Source: JBAWAP01 sp049589355
GTDB taxonomy: Bacteria; Chloroflexota; Anaerolineae; VGOG01
Length of the DNA: 17,651 nucleotides
Direction of reading: 5' to 3'
Assembly (NCBI GenBank): GCA_049589355.1
Contig: JBAWAP010000175.1
Coordinates: 1-17,651 of the forward strand
Shown here: piece by piece, positions 6,766 to 13,360 of the stretch
Position numbering within the stretch: the first letter of the stretch is position 1
How the letters are laid out: each line of letters opens with the position of its first letter
Notes under the pieces: model-generated
Databases searched by the model: none
Told to the model about the DNA's origin: nothing
What the model saw: only the letters and a program-made list of their open reading frames with translations
Made by a program: the position numbers and the translations under genes

Positions 6766-8052
6766 ATGAACGCACAAGACATCCTGAACAAGCACGACCA
6801 GTACGTTTTCCCCAGCATGATCACCTACTACGAGGAGCCGTTGCCCTTCGAGCGAGGGGAGGGGCAGTACCTCTACGGCGTGGACGGCAAGAGGTATCTG
6901 GACTTCTTTGGCGGCATCCTCGTCGTCAGTGTGGGCCACTGCCATCCCAGGGTCACGGAACGAGTCTGCCAGCAGGTGCGTACCCTTCAACACACCTCCA
7001 CCCTCTACCCCCACGCCAACATGGTGAACCTAGCGGAAAAGCTGGCTCAGATCGCGCCGGGAAAGCTGCAGAAGAGCTTCTTCACTAACAGCGGCACGGA
7101 AGCCAACGAGACGGCCATTATGCTGGCCAAGGTTTATACCGACGCCCAGGAGGTCATCGCCTTGCGCCACGGCTACAGTGGACGCTCGGCTCTGGCCATG
7201 ACTCTGACCGGGCAGGCTAATTGGCGCATCGGCGGCACCCAAATCCTGGGCATCAAGCACGCCCACAACGCCTACTGCTACCGTTGCCCTTTCAACCGGG
7301 AGTATCCCAACTGCGACCTGGAGTGCGCCTACGATGTCGAAGAACTGATCCAAACCACCACCTCCGGTCGGGTGGCAGCTTTCATCGCCGAGCCCATCCA
7401 GGGTGTGGGCGGTTTCATCACTCCGCCGCCTGAATACTTCCCCATCGTGGTGGATATCGTGCGCAAGCATGGAGGGATCTTCATCAGCGACGAGGTGCAG
7501 ACAGGCTTTGGGCGGACGGGTGAAAAGTGGTTCGGCATCGAGCACTGGGGCGTCGAGCCCGACATCATCACCTGCGCCAAAGGGATAGCCAACGGTGCGC
7601 CGATGGGGGCTACCGTCGCTACGGCTGAGGTGGCCGATAGCTTTAGGGGATTAACCATCTCCACCTTCGGTGGGAACCCCGTTTCCTGTGCCGCTGCCCT
7701 GGCTACGATAGAGGTGATGGAGGAGGAGAACCTGGCCAGCAACGCCCAGGTGGTGGGCAGCTACCTGCGAGAGAAGCTAGAGGAGCTAAAGGAGAAGTAT
7801 CCGCTGATCGGCGATGTGCGGGGGATGGGGCTGATGCAGGCTGCGGAGCTGGTCCGCGAGCAGAAGAAGCCGGCTAGTGAAGAGATCCTGCAGGTGTTCG
7901 AGGCCACCAAGCGTCGGGGCCTGCTCGTCGGAAAGGGAGGCTCGTATGGCAACGTCATCCGCTTTGCTCCGCCGCTCAACATCGCCAAAGCCGACGTGGA
8001 CGAGGCGGTTCGCATTCTTGACGAGGCTTTTGCGGAGGTAACAGGTCAATGA
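6766..8052 (+). CDS. Class III (omega) aminotransferase, AGXT2/GABA-transaminase-like
   Basis: A 428-residue PLP enzyme of fold type I, subgroup III, moving an amino group from an omega-amino acid, ornithine-like substrate or alanine to a 2-oxo acid. Visible motifs: LDFFGGILVVSVGHCHPRV (residues ~45-63, substrate side), FFTNSGTEANETAIMLAK (~103-120, PLP phosphate site), HGYSGRS (~135), IAEPIQGVGGF (~206), ISDEVQTGFGRTG (~239, the PLP-ring Asp), and K272 in TCAKGIANGAPMGA, the Schiff-base lysine. A four-Cys stretch, CYRCPFNREYPNCDLEC (~171-187), is an insertion I recall from alanine-glyoxylate-like members. ATG 6766 follows AAAGGAG by six bases. A strong promoter and a hairpin leader precede it. 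The stop TGA (8050-8052) lies at the edge of repeat B1, and the hydroxyacid dehydrogenase follows in the same direction. The exact substrate pair cannot be fixed. Confidence 0.88.
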   Translation: MNAQDILNKHDQYVFPSMITYYEEPLPFERGEGQYLYGVDGKRYLDFFGGILVVSVGHCHPRVTERVCQQVRTLQHTSTLYPHANMVNLAEKLAQIAPGKLQKSFFTNSGTEANETAIMLAKVYTDAQEVIALRHGYSGRSALAMTLTGQANWRIGGTQILGIKHAHNAYCYRCPFNREYPNCDLECAYDVEELIQTTTSGRVAAFIAEPIQGVGGFITPPPEYFPIVVDIVRKHGGIFISDEVQTGFGRTGEKWFGIEHWGVEPDIITCAKGIANGAPMGATVATAEVADSFRGLTISTFGGNPVSCAAALATIEVMEEENLASNAQVVGSYLREKLEELKEKYPLIGDVRGMGLMQAAELVREQKKPASEEILQVFEATKRRGLLVGKGGSYGNVIRFAPPLNIAKADVDEAVRILDEAFAEVTGQ

Positions 8053-8135
8053 GGCAACGAGGTAATGAGTTAACGAGGCACCGAGTCAACAAGGCTCTCG
8101 TTAGCCCATCAACTCATCAACTCGTTAACTCATCC
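8048..8135. repeat. Palindromic 7-8-nt-word element B1 (AACGAGTy family)
   Basis: The left array of words such as AACGAGG, AATGAGTT and AACGAGGC (8048-8090) faces a right array built from ACTCATCA and ACTCGTTA (8096-8134). AATGAGTTAACGAG (8064-8077) pairs with 8121-8134 at 13 of 14. It contains the aminotransferase stop codon and ends three bases before the dehydrogenase start, leaving no Shine-Dalgarno. The 11-mer CTCGTTAACTC recurs in B2 and B3. Confidence 0.85.
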
Positions 8136-8136
8136 C

Positions 8137-9147
8137 TTGATCAAGGTCCTATGCACATTGAGGTTCACCGAGGAGCAACTAGACAAATTGCGAGCCGTGT
8201 CGCCGCGCTTGGTGGTGGAGCAGAGGACTTGCCACGACGCCGAGGAAGTGGGGGAGGCCCTGGATGAGGGCACAGAGGTGCTGTACACCTTCCGCCTGCC
8301 GGACGATCTGTTGTCCAAGGCACCCAAGCTACGGTGGATACAACTGCACAGTGCTGGGGTGAATCACTTGCTGGGACACCCCATTATGAAAAGCGACGTC
8401 CTCATCGCCACTAGCAGCGGCATCCACGCCACCCCCATCGCCGAGTATGCTTTCGCCTCTATCCTGGCCTGGAGCCGCCGCCTGCCCAAGATGCTCTACT
8501 ACCAGAACCGGCACGAATGGCCCCAGGGCCGCTGGGGCATCTTCGTCGGCCAGGAGCTCAGGGACACGACGCTGGGCATCGTGGGCTACGGCAGCATCGG
8601 CCGGGAGGTGGGGAGGATCGGCAAATGCTTTGGGATGAGGGTGGTGGCTACCAAGAGATCAGTGGGCGAGGTGAGGGATACGGGGTACAGGGTTCCGGGA
8701 ACCGGCGATCCCAAGGCCCAAATACTGGGTCGGATTTACCCGCCTGAGCGGCTCAGAGAGATGCTCGCGGAGTGCGACTTCGTGGTGATCTCGGTGCCCC
8801 TGACCCCTGAGACGGAAGGGCTCATCGGCGAGGAGGAGCTACGGGCGATGAGACCCAACGCCTATTTGGTCAACATCTCCCGTGGGGAAATCGTTGACGA
8901 GCCAGTGCTCATCAGAGCTCTTCAAGAGGGCTGGATCGCTGGAGCGGGCCTGGATGTCTTCGAGAGAGAGCCACTGTCGCCCGATAGCCCGCTGTACGAT
9001 TTGGACAACGTGATCCTCTCGCCCCACGTGGCGGGCTTCTCCCCCCACTACGACGAGCGGGCCAGTGATCTCTTCGCGGAGAATTTGCGCCGCTACCTCG
9101 CTGGCGAGGAATTGCTGAACCTGGTGGGTAAGGAAGCGGGGTACTGA
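8137..9147 (+). CDS. D-2-hydroxyacid dehydrogenase (NAD(P)-dependent)
   Basis: A 336-residue cytosolic oxidoreductase of the D-isomer-specific 2-hydroxyacid dehydrogenase family, reducing a 2-oxo acid (glyoxylate, hydroxypyruvate or similar) to the D-hydroxyacid. The N-terminal half is the split substrate domain, with LRWIQLHSAGVNHLLGH and ATSSGIHATPIAEYAFA. The nucleotide fold has GIVGYGSIGREVGRIGK (residues ~148-164). The catalytic triad is visible: R249 in NISRGEIV, E278 in LDVFEREP, H297 in LSPHVAG. A stretch RDTGYRVPGTGDP (~181-193) between two nucleotide-fold strands is longer than in textbook members. The only plausible start is TTG 8137 (MIKVLCTLRF); it has no Shine-Dalgarno because repeat B1 abuts it. 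Co-directional with the aminotransferase, 84 bases downstream, so probably co-transcribed. A glyoxylate/hydroxypyruvate reductase role paired with the transaminase is inference. Confidence 0.87.
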   Translation: MIKVLCTLRFTEEQLDKLRAVSPRLVVEQRTCHDAEEVGEALDEGTEVLYTFRLPDDLLSKAPKLRWIQLHSAGVNHLLGHPIMKSDVLIATSSGIHATPIAEYAFASILAWSRRLPKMLYYQNRHEWPQGRWGIFVGQELRDTTLGIVGYGSIGREVGRIGKCFGMRVVATKRSVGEVRDTGYRVPGTGDPKAQILGRIYPPERLREMLAECDFVVISVPLTPETEGLIGEEELRAMRPNAYLVNISRGEIVDEPVLIRALQEGWIAGAGLDVFEREPLSPDSPLYDLDNVILSPHVAGFSPHYDERASDLFAENLRRYLAGEELLNLVGKEAGY

Positions 9148-9155
9148 GGGAGGCA

Positions 9156-9237
9156 ATAAGTCAACGAGTCAACGAGGTAACGAGTCAATGAAGCCCTCGG
9201 TAACTCATTGACTCGTTACTCATTAACTCGTTAACTC
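9156..9237. repeat. Palindromic 8-nt-word element B2 (AACGAGTy family)
   Basis: The left array (9161-9191, AACGAGTC, AACGAGGT, AACGAGTC, AATGA) pairs with the right array 9205-9237. The segment 9166-9191 against 9205-9229 shows two mismatches and one gap, around a 13-nt loop. It separates two convergent genes and encodes the last residues and stop codon of the minus-strand GH57 gene. Confidence 0.88.
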
Positions 9238-10611
9238 CCCCTCCCGGACCACATCCTCGTAGACGTCCTCGCCCGTCTGATCGGTGATCCAACTTGTGGC
9301 TAGGCGAAGGTCCCGCTTGAAGCCTTCCTCCAACGAAATGCCCGTGGCCTCTTTAACCAGGTTGATGGCTTTGGCTGCGTAAGCGATGACGTAGCGAGGC
9401 TCCAGGCGGCTTAAGTCCTCGAAGAAGAAGCCGCAGCTAGTGTACATGGCCTGGCGGTAGTACTGTGCCTCCAACAAGGTCAATATCCGCTTCGCTTCTT
9501 CCTCATCAAGCTTTCCGACGGCCTGCTGAGCCAGGAAGTCCCTGCCCTCCATTTCCCCTAGCACCACCCGGAGGTAGCCATTCCGCAGCCGCCAGGGGTC
9601 AATCACCCACCTCTCGACCTCGTCCTGATACAGAGCATCCATCTCCTCGGCCAGCCGGTCCAGGGCCACTCGCAAATGGCGCTTCCACCTGCTCTCGCCC
9701 GGCGTGCAGGCGCACCCCTCCCGCCAACGCGCCACACCGTGCCCGCAGCTCCACGAGGTGCCATCTATGATTGTTACCTCTGCCACAGGTGGGTGCTCTT
9801 GTAAATAGCGGGCCAGGAAGGTCACCTCGTAACCGGCCCTGGGGGCTTCTTCGTACAGCAAGTTGTGTAGGAAGCGCTCCCTTCCCCGATGGTGATGGCC
9901 AAAGGTCTCGCCGTCTGTAGCTACCAGACGCAGCCCCTCGCTGCTGGAGCCATGAACGCCTGACAAGCAGTTCCCAACGAAGTCCTTGGCACTATTGGTC
10001 AACTCTGGATTAAAAGCTATACGATTGGATAGAGCCTCATCCCTGAAAAAGATGGCCATCTCTCGGCCGTGCGGCATTCGCACCCGGTAGGGTCCGGCAC
10101 CATCAATCTGGCCCCTTGCCTGGTGGGGAGAGAGGAGGGTGAAAGCGATGCCCTGGCTGGCTAATACCTCCAGGGTCTCCTGATCCACGGCCATCTCCGG
10201 CAGCCACATCCCCAGGGGCTCGTGGCCGAAGCGATGGCGGAAGTCGGCCATGCCCCAGATGATTTGGGTCTCCTTGTCGCGTCGGGTGGCTAACGGGAGG
10301 ATGGTGTGGTTATAGGCCTGGGCGAGGGCATTGCCCAAGCCGTGGGCAGCCCTATTGCGCCCATCGGCCTCGAGGATGCGCTGATGGGTGAGTGGATCGT
10401 AACCCTCCAGCCAGGCTGCCAAAGTGGGGCCGAGGTTAAAGCTCAGGGCCTCGAAATTACCTAGCTCCGCGTTGGGCCGGTAGCATTCGGCATTGATCTT
10501 CTCGTTGAAGTTAGCGAAGGGTTTGGCCCCCTCCTCGAAGGGAATAGCCCCTGTAAAAGGGTCCTCTCGAGGGGGCTGGTAGAAGTGTCCGTGAACGCAG
10601 AAGCTATTCAT
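9223..10611 (-). CDS. GH57-family glycosidase of the DUF3536 type
   Basis: A 462-residue protein of glycoside hydrolase family 57, whose members cleave or rearrange alpha-glucans in a (beta/alpha)7 barrel. Start MNSFCVHGHFYQPPRED at ATG 10611; an in-frame extension to 10626 is repeat-derived. Motifs: HGHFYQPP (~8-14), GMWLPEMAVD with probable nucleophile E139, LLSPHQARG (~159), VATDGETFGHHHR with probable acid/base D233, TSWSCGHGVARWREGC (~285-300) characteristic of DUF3536 proteins, and MYTSCGFFFEDLSRLE near the end. DUF3536 proteins that I recall are often around 800 residues. This one stops after GEDVYEDVVREGELTS, the last residues and stop being encoded in repeat B2, so it may be naturally short or truncated. 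The exact activity is unknown; the neighbours (glgP, GH57, glgC, glgA) imply glycogen or maltodextrin metabolism. It is likely the last gene of the glycogen operon. Confidence 0.85.
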   Translation of the reverse strand: MNSFCVHGHFYQPPREDPFTGAIPFEEGAKPFANFNEKINAECYRPNAELGNFEALSFNLGPTLAAWLEGYDPLTHQRILEADGRNRAAHGLGNALAQAYNHTILPLATRRDKETQIIWGMADFRHRFGHEPLGMWLPEMAVDQETLEVLASQGIAFTLLSPHQARGQIDGAGPYRVRMPHGREMAIFFRDEALSNRIAFNPELTNSAKDFVGNCLSGVHGSSSEGLRLVATDGETFGHHHRGRERFLHNLLYEEAPRAGYEVTFLARYLQEHPPVAEVTIIDGTSWSCGHGVARWREGCACTPGESRWKRHLRVALDRLAEEMDALYQDEVERWVIDPWRLRNGYLRVVLGEMEGRDFLAQQAVGKLDEEEAKRILTLLEAQYYRQAMYTSCGFFFEDLSRLEPRYVIAYAAKAINLVKEATGISLEEGFKRDLRLATSWITDQTGEDVYEDVVREGELTS

Positions 10612-10682
10612 AAGTTCAAAGCTCAAAGCTCAAAGCCAAAAACCAGATTTTGGGCTTTGGACTTTAGATTTTGGGTTTTTTA
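10612..10682. repeat. Palindromic 7-nt-word element C (GCTCAAA family)
   Basis: The plus strand reads GTTCAAA, GCTCAAA, GCTCAAA, GCCAAAA (10614-10641), then a right array with TTTGGGC, TTTGGAC, TTTAGAT, TTTGGGT ending in a T-run. The arms are imperfectly complementary. It fills the whole gap between the glgP stop (TAA 10682-10680) and the next ATG (10611), so the downstream GH57 gene has only repeat sequence as leader and no Shine-Dalgarno. Confidence 0.8.
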
Positions 10683-13343
10683 ACACGCCCATAAGATCAG
10701 GCCGGGCTCGTAGGGGTTGCTAAGATCCTCGTGGTGGGGGAGTATCCTAAGGGCGTAGCCGTACCGGCCGCTGGTGCGACAGGGAATAGAGCCGACGAAT
10801 ACGTGGCCCCCTTCCTCATTGGACTCTGCCCATTTCATAGCGGCAACTTCACCCTTCGGGATTTCCCCCCGCGTATCGAGAGGACCATAATAGAGCTGCA
10901 CCGTCACATCCTTGGGCTCAAGGGCGCCCAGATATACCTGAGCCCGTACCTGGAGATCAGCGCCTACCTTGAGCTTGGCTGGCACCTCCGCCTCCACGTT
11001 ATCTACTCGGATCTCCGGCCACTGCTCGTGGAGAAGGGATTTCCACTGTGCAAGGGCCTTCGCCCGAGCCATCTCGCCCTCGGCCAGGTGCTTATACCGC
11101 TGGGCCGAAGGCAGGTAGAAATGCTCGGCATACTCACGAATCATGCGGCTGGTATTGAGGACTGGACACATGGCTCGCATGGCAGCTTTCATCCGAGCGA
11201 TCCATTTGTGTGGAAGCCCGTTGGAGCCGCGATCGTAAAATAGGGGAACGATCTCTTTCTCCAGGATCTCATAGATGGCCCTGGATTCGATATCGTCCTG
11301 GTAATTAAGATCTTCGTACACCTCGCCCCTGCCGATGGCCCACCCGGTGTCGGGCTGGTAGGCCTCATCCCACCAGCCATCGAGGGTGCTCATGTTGATG
11401 ACGCCGTTGGCGGTGGCCTTCATCCCGCTGGTGCCACTGGCCTCCCGGAGGCGAAGCGGGGTATTGAGCCAGACGTCTGCCCCCTGAACAAGGTAGCGGG
11501 CGATGGACATATCGTAGTCCTCGACGAAGACCATCCGCCGCCTAAACTCCTCCCGTCGGGAGAGATGGACGATCTGCTGAATCAGCTCCTTGCCTGGGTT
11601 GTCCTGAGGATGCGCCTTCCCCGCGAAGATGATCTGAACGGGGCGGTCCTTGTCGTTCAGGATCCTGGCCAGCCGGTCCGGATCACGCAGGATCAGGGTA
11701 GCGCGCTTGTAGGTGGCGAACCGGCGGCCGAACCCGATGGTCAGGGCTTCGGGATCCAGCACCTCGCCTGCCCTCTCTATCTCGGACGGGGGAGCGCCCG
11801 GCTTCTCGAGCCGCTCGCGCAGCCGCCGCCGGACGACGGCCACCAGGCGTTCCCGCCGCCTCTCGTGGGTTCGCCAAAGCTCCTCGTCGGGGATCTCATC
11901 CACCCGCTCCCAGATGGCCTGGTCGTCCGGGCGCTCCAACCAGCGGGGTCCCAGGTAGCGGTCATAAAGGCCAGCCAGATCGAAGGAGATCCAGGAGGGG
12001 ATATGGATACCGTTGGTGACCGAGGTGATGGGCACCTCGTCCTCAGGCACCACCGGCCAGACCCCCTGCCACATGCGGCGCGAGACCTGGCCATGCAGTC
12101 GGCTCACTCCATTGGTGTGGGCTGCCAGGCGTAGGGCGAGGATGGCCATACAGAAGGGCTCTCCATTGTCCGCCGGATTCTGGCGACCTAAGGCCAGGAA
12201 ATCCTCCCGGGAGAGCCCCAGCAATCTGTAATAATCGGAGAAGTACTTGTCCATAAGCTGAGGTGGAAACCTATCAATCCCAGCCGGGACGGGAGTGTGG
12301 GTGGTGAAAACGTTGCCGGCCGAAGCGGCCTCCTGGGCCTCTGCAAAAGAGAGCCCTTGCTCCTCCATGAGGATGCGGATCCGCTCCAGAGCCAGGAAGG
12401 CGGAGTGACCCTCGTTCAGGTGGCAGATGGTGGGGCGGATGCCCAGGGCTTCCAGGGCGCGGATGCCGCCGATGCCCAACATGATTTCCTGCTGGATACG
12501 CATCTCCAGATCCCCGCCATATAGCTCGTCCGTGATATCCTGATCCTGGCGACTATTGGCTGGGATGTTGGTATCCAACAGAAAGAGGGGTACCCGGCCG
12601 ACCTGGGCGCGCCACACCTGGGCAGTGACTTTGCGGCCAGGGTAATCAACCTGGACTGTCACCGATGTGCCGTCTTCCCCCTGCTCCATTTGGTCATTTG
12701 GTCGGATGGCCGGATGGTCCTTGGTCTGATCGCTACTCAGTCTCCTGACCCCTTGACCATCTGACCAACGACCACCTGACCATCTGACCAGTTGTACAGG
12801 CATGTTGTAGAAATCGTTCTCTGGGTACAGCTCCTGTTGCCAACCATCCGTGTTCAGATACTGACGGAAGTACCCCTCCTGATAGAGGAGGCCCACCCCC
12901 ACCAGGGGCAGGCCCAGGTCACTGGCCGATTTAAGGTGATCGCCAGCCAGGATCCCCATCCCTCCGGAGTAGATGGGCATGCAGTCGGTGAGCCCGAACT
13001 CGGCTGAGAAGTAGGCAATGCACGGCTCTCCAGGTGCGCCGTGGGCTTTCTGATACCAGGTGTTTTCGCTGTTCATGTAGCGGTCGAACTGTTGATAGAC
13101 TCGCTCTAGATGGGCCAGGAATCCATCGTCCTCGGCTGCTTCCTCCAGCCGCTCCTGCCTGATGCTACCCAGCATCAGTACAGGATTGTGGCCGGACTCC
13201 TCCCAGAGCTCGCGGTCCAGCCGCCGGAAGAGATCTATAGCCTCCAGGTTCCAGCACCACCAGAGATTGTAGGCCAGCTCTCGAAGATGTTCCAGCTTGG
13301 TCGGCAAAGAAGGAACAATGGTAAAGGTGCAAATAGGTCGCAT
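10680..13343 (-). CDS. glgP: Alpha-glucan (glycogen/maltodextrin) phosphorylase
   Basis: An 887-residue PLP enzyme that releases glucose-1-phosphate from alpha-1,4-glucans with phosphate. The N-terminal LEHLRELAYNLWWCWNLEA (residues ~17-35) is the DUF3417 region of the Thermotoga/AgpA-like branch. ISYSAEFGL-like text appears as AYFSAEFGLTDCMPIYSGG (~109-127), then GDHLKSASDLGLPLVGVGL, HLNEGHSAF, the C-terminal GT-B domain with FGRRFATYKRA, and the PLP lysine K642 in EASGTSGMKATANG, followed by STLDGWWDEAY. A C-terminal ~100 residues (VPAKLKVGADLQVRAQVYLG) form a beta domain. ATG 13343 lies 17 bases after the GH57 stop, with AAGG upstream. Residues ~184-219 (RWSGGRWSDGQGVRR onward) are encoded by palindromic element D, inserted in frame between MPVQLV and SVTVQVDYPG. 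The enzyme is otherwise intact, so probably active. Confidence 0.93.
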   Translation of the reverse strand: MRPICTFTIVPSLPTKLEHLRELAYNLWWCWNLEAIDLFRRLDRELWEESGHNPVLMLGSIRQERLEEAAEDDGFLAHLERVYQQFDRYMNSENTWYQKAHGAPGEPCIAYFSAEFGLTDCMPIYSGGMGILAGDHLKSASDLGLPLVGVGLLYQEGYFRQYLNTDGWQQELYPENDFYNMPVQLVRWSGGRWSDGQGVRRLSSDQTKDHPAIRPNDQMEQGEDGTSVTVQVDYPGRKVTAQVWRAQVGRVPLFLLDTNIPANSRQDQDITDELYGGDLEMRIQQEIMLGIGGIRALEALGIRPTICHLNEGHSAFLALERIRILMEEQGLSFAEAQEAASAGNVFTTHTPVPAGIDRFPPQLMDKYFSDYYRLLGLSREDFLALGRQNPADNGEPFCMAILALRLAAHTNGVSRLHGQVSRRMWQGVWPVVPEDEVPITSVTNGIHIPSWISFDLAGLYDRYLGPRWLERPDDQAIWERVDEIPDEELWRTHERRRERLVAVVRRRLRERLEKPGAPPSEIERAGEVLDPEALTIGFGRRFATYKRATLILRDPDRLARILNDKDRPVQIIFAGKAHPQDNPGKELIQQIVHLSRREEFRRRMVFVEDYDMSIARYLVQGADVWLNTPLRLREASGTSGMKATANGVINMSTLDGWWDEAYQPDTGWAIGRGEVYEDLNYQDDIESRAIYEILEKEIVPLFYDRGSNGLPHKWIARMKAAMRAMCPVLNTSRMIREYAEHFYLPSAQRYKHLAEGEMARAKALAQWKSLLHEQWPEIRVDNVEAEVPAKLKVGADLQVRAQVYLGALEPKDVTVQLYYGPLDTRGEIPKGEVAAMKWAESNEEGGHVFVGSIPCRTSGRYGYALRILPHHEDLSNPYEPGLILWAC
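12687..12793. repeat. Palindromic 8-nt-word element D inside glgP
   Basis: Left array 12687-12730 has ATTTGGTC, ATTTGGTC, GGATGGCC, GGATGGTC, CTTGGTCT. Right array 12744-12793 is made of TGACCATC-type words, the reverse complement. The ~14-nt spacer is 12731-12743. The element is stop-free in the glgP frame and adds about 36 Gly/Arg/Asp/Gln-rich residues, without homology to phosphorylases, at a surface-loop position before VTVQVDYPGRKV. Confidence 0.88.
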
Positions 13344-13360
13344 GATCTCTTACCTTCTTT

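Noticed and set aside
8671..8712. A possible further in-gene element in the dehydrogenase: GGTTCC-G-GGAACC flanked by GGGAT/ATCCC, encoding RDTGYRVPGTGDP
   Set aside because: I recall related dehydrogenases with a similar GTGDP segment before IYPP, so it may be ancestral protein. No tandem 7-8-nt word is clear.
2328..9147. A lactate-utilisation operon (permease with D-lactate dehydrogenase)
   Set aside because: The permease and dehydrogenase are separated by a pseudogene, a terminator and an opposite-strand toxin-antitoxin pair, and the dehydrogenase shows no specific D-lactate signature.
9156..9237. CRISPR-like array in the AACGAGT-word regions
   Set aside because: Units are only 7-8 nt, contiguous with no unique spacers, and inverted halfway; no cas genes nearby.
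11565..12134. Long open frame of 189 codons on the plus strand inside glgP
   Set aside because: It is antisense to a clearly conserved enzyme, has no recognisable domain, and is explained by high-GC codon usage. The same holds for the other long antisense frames, such as 2886-3521, 7030-7545 and 15053-15670.
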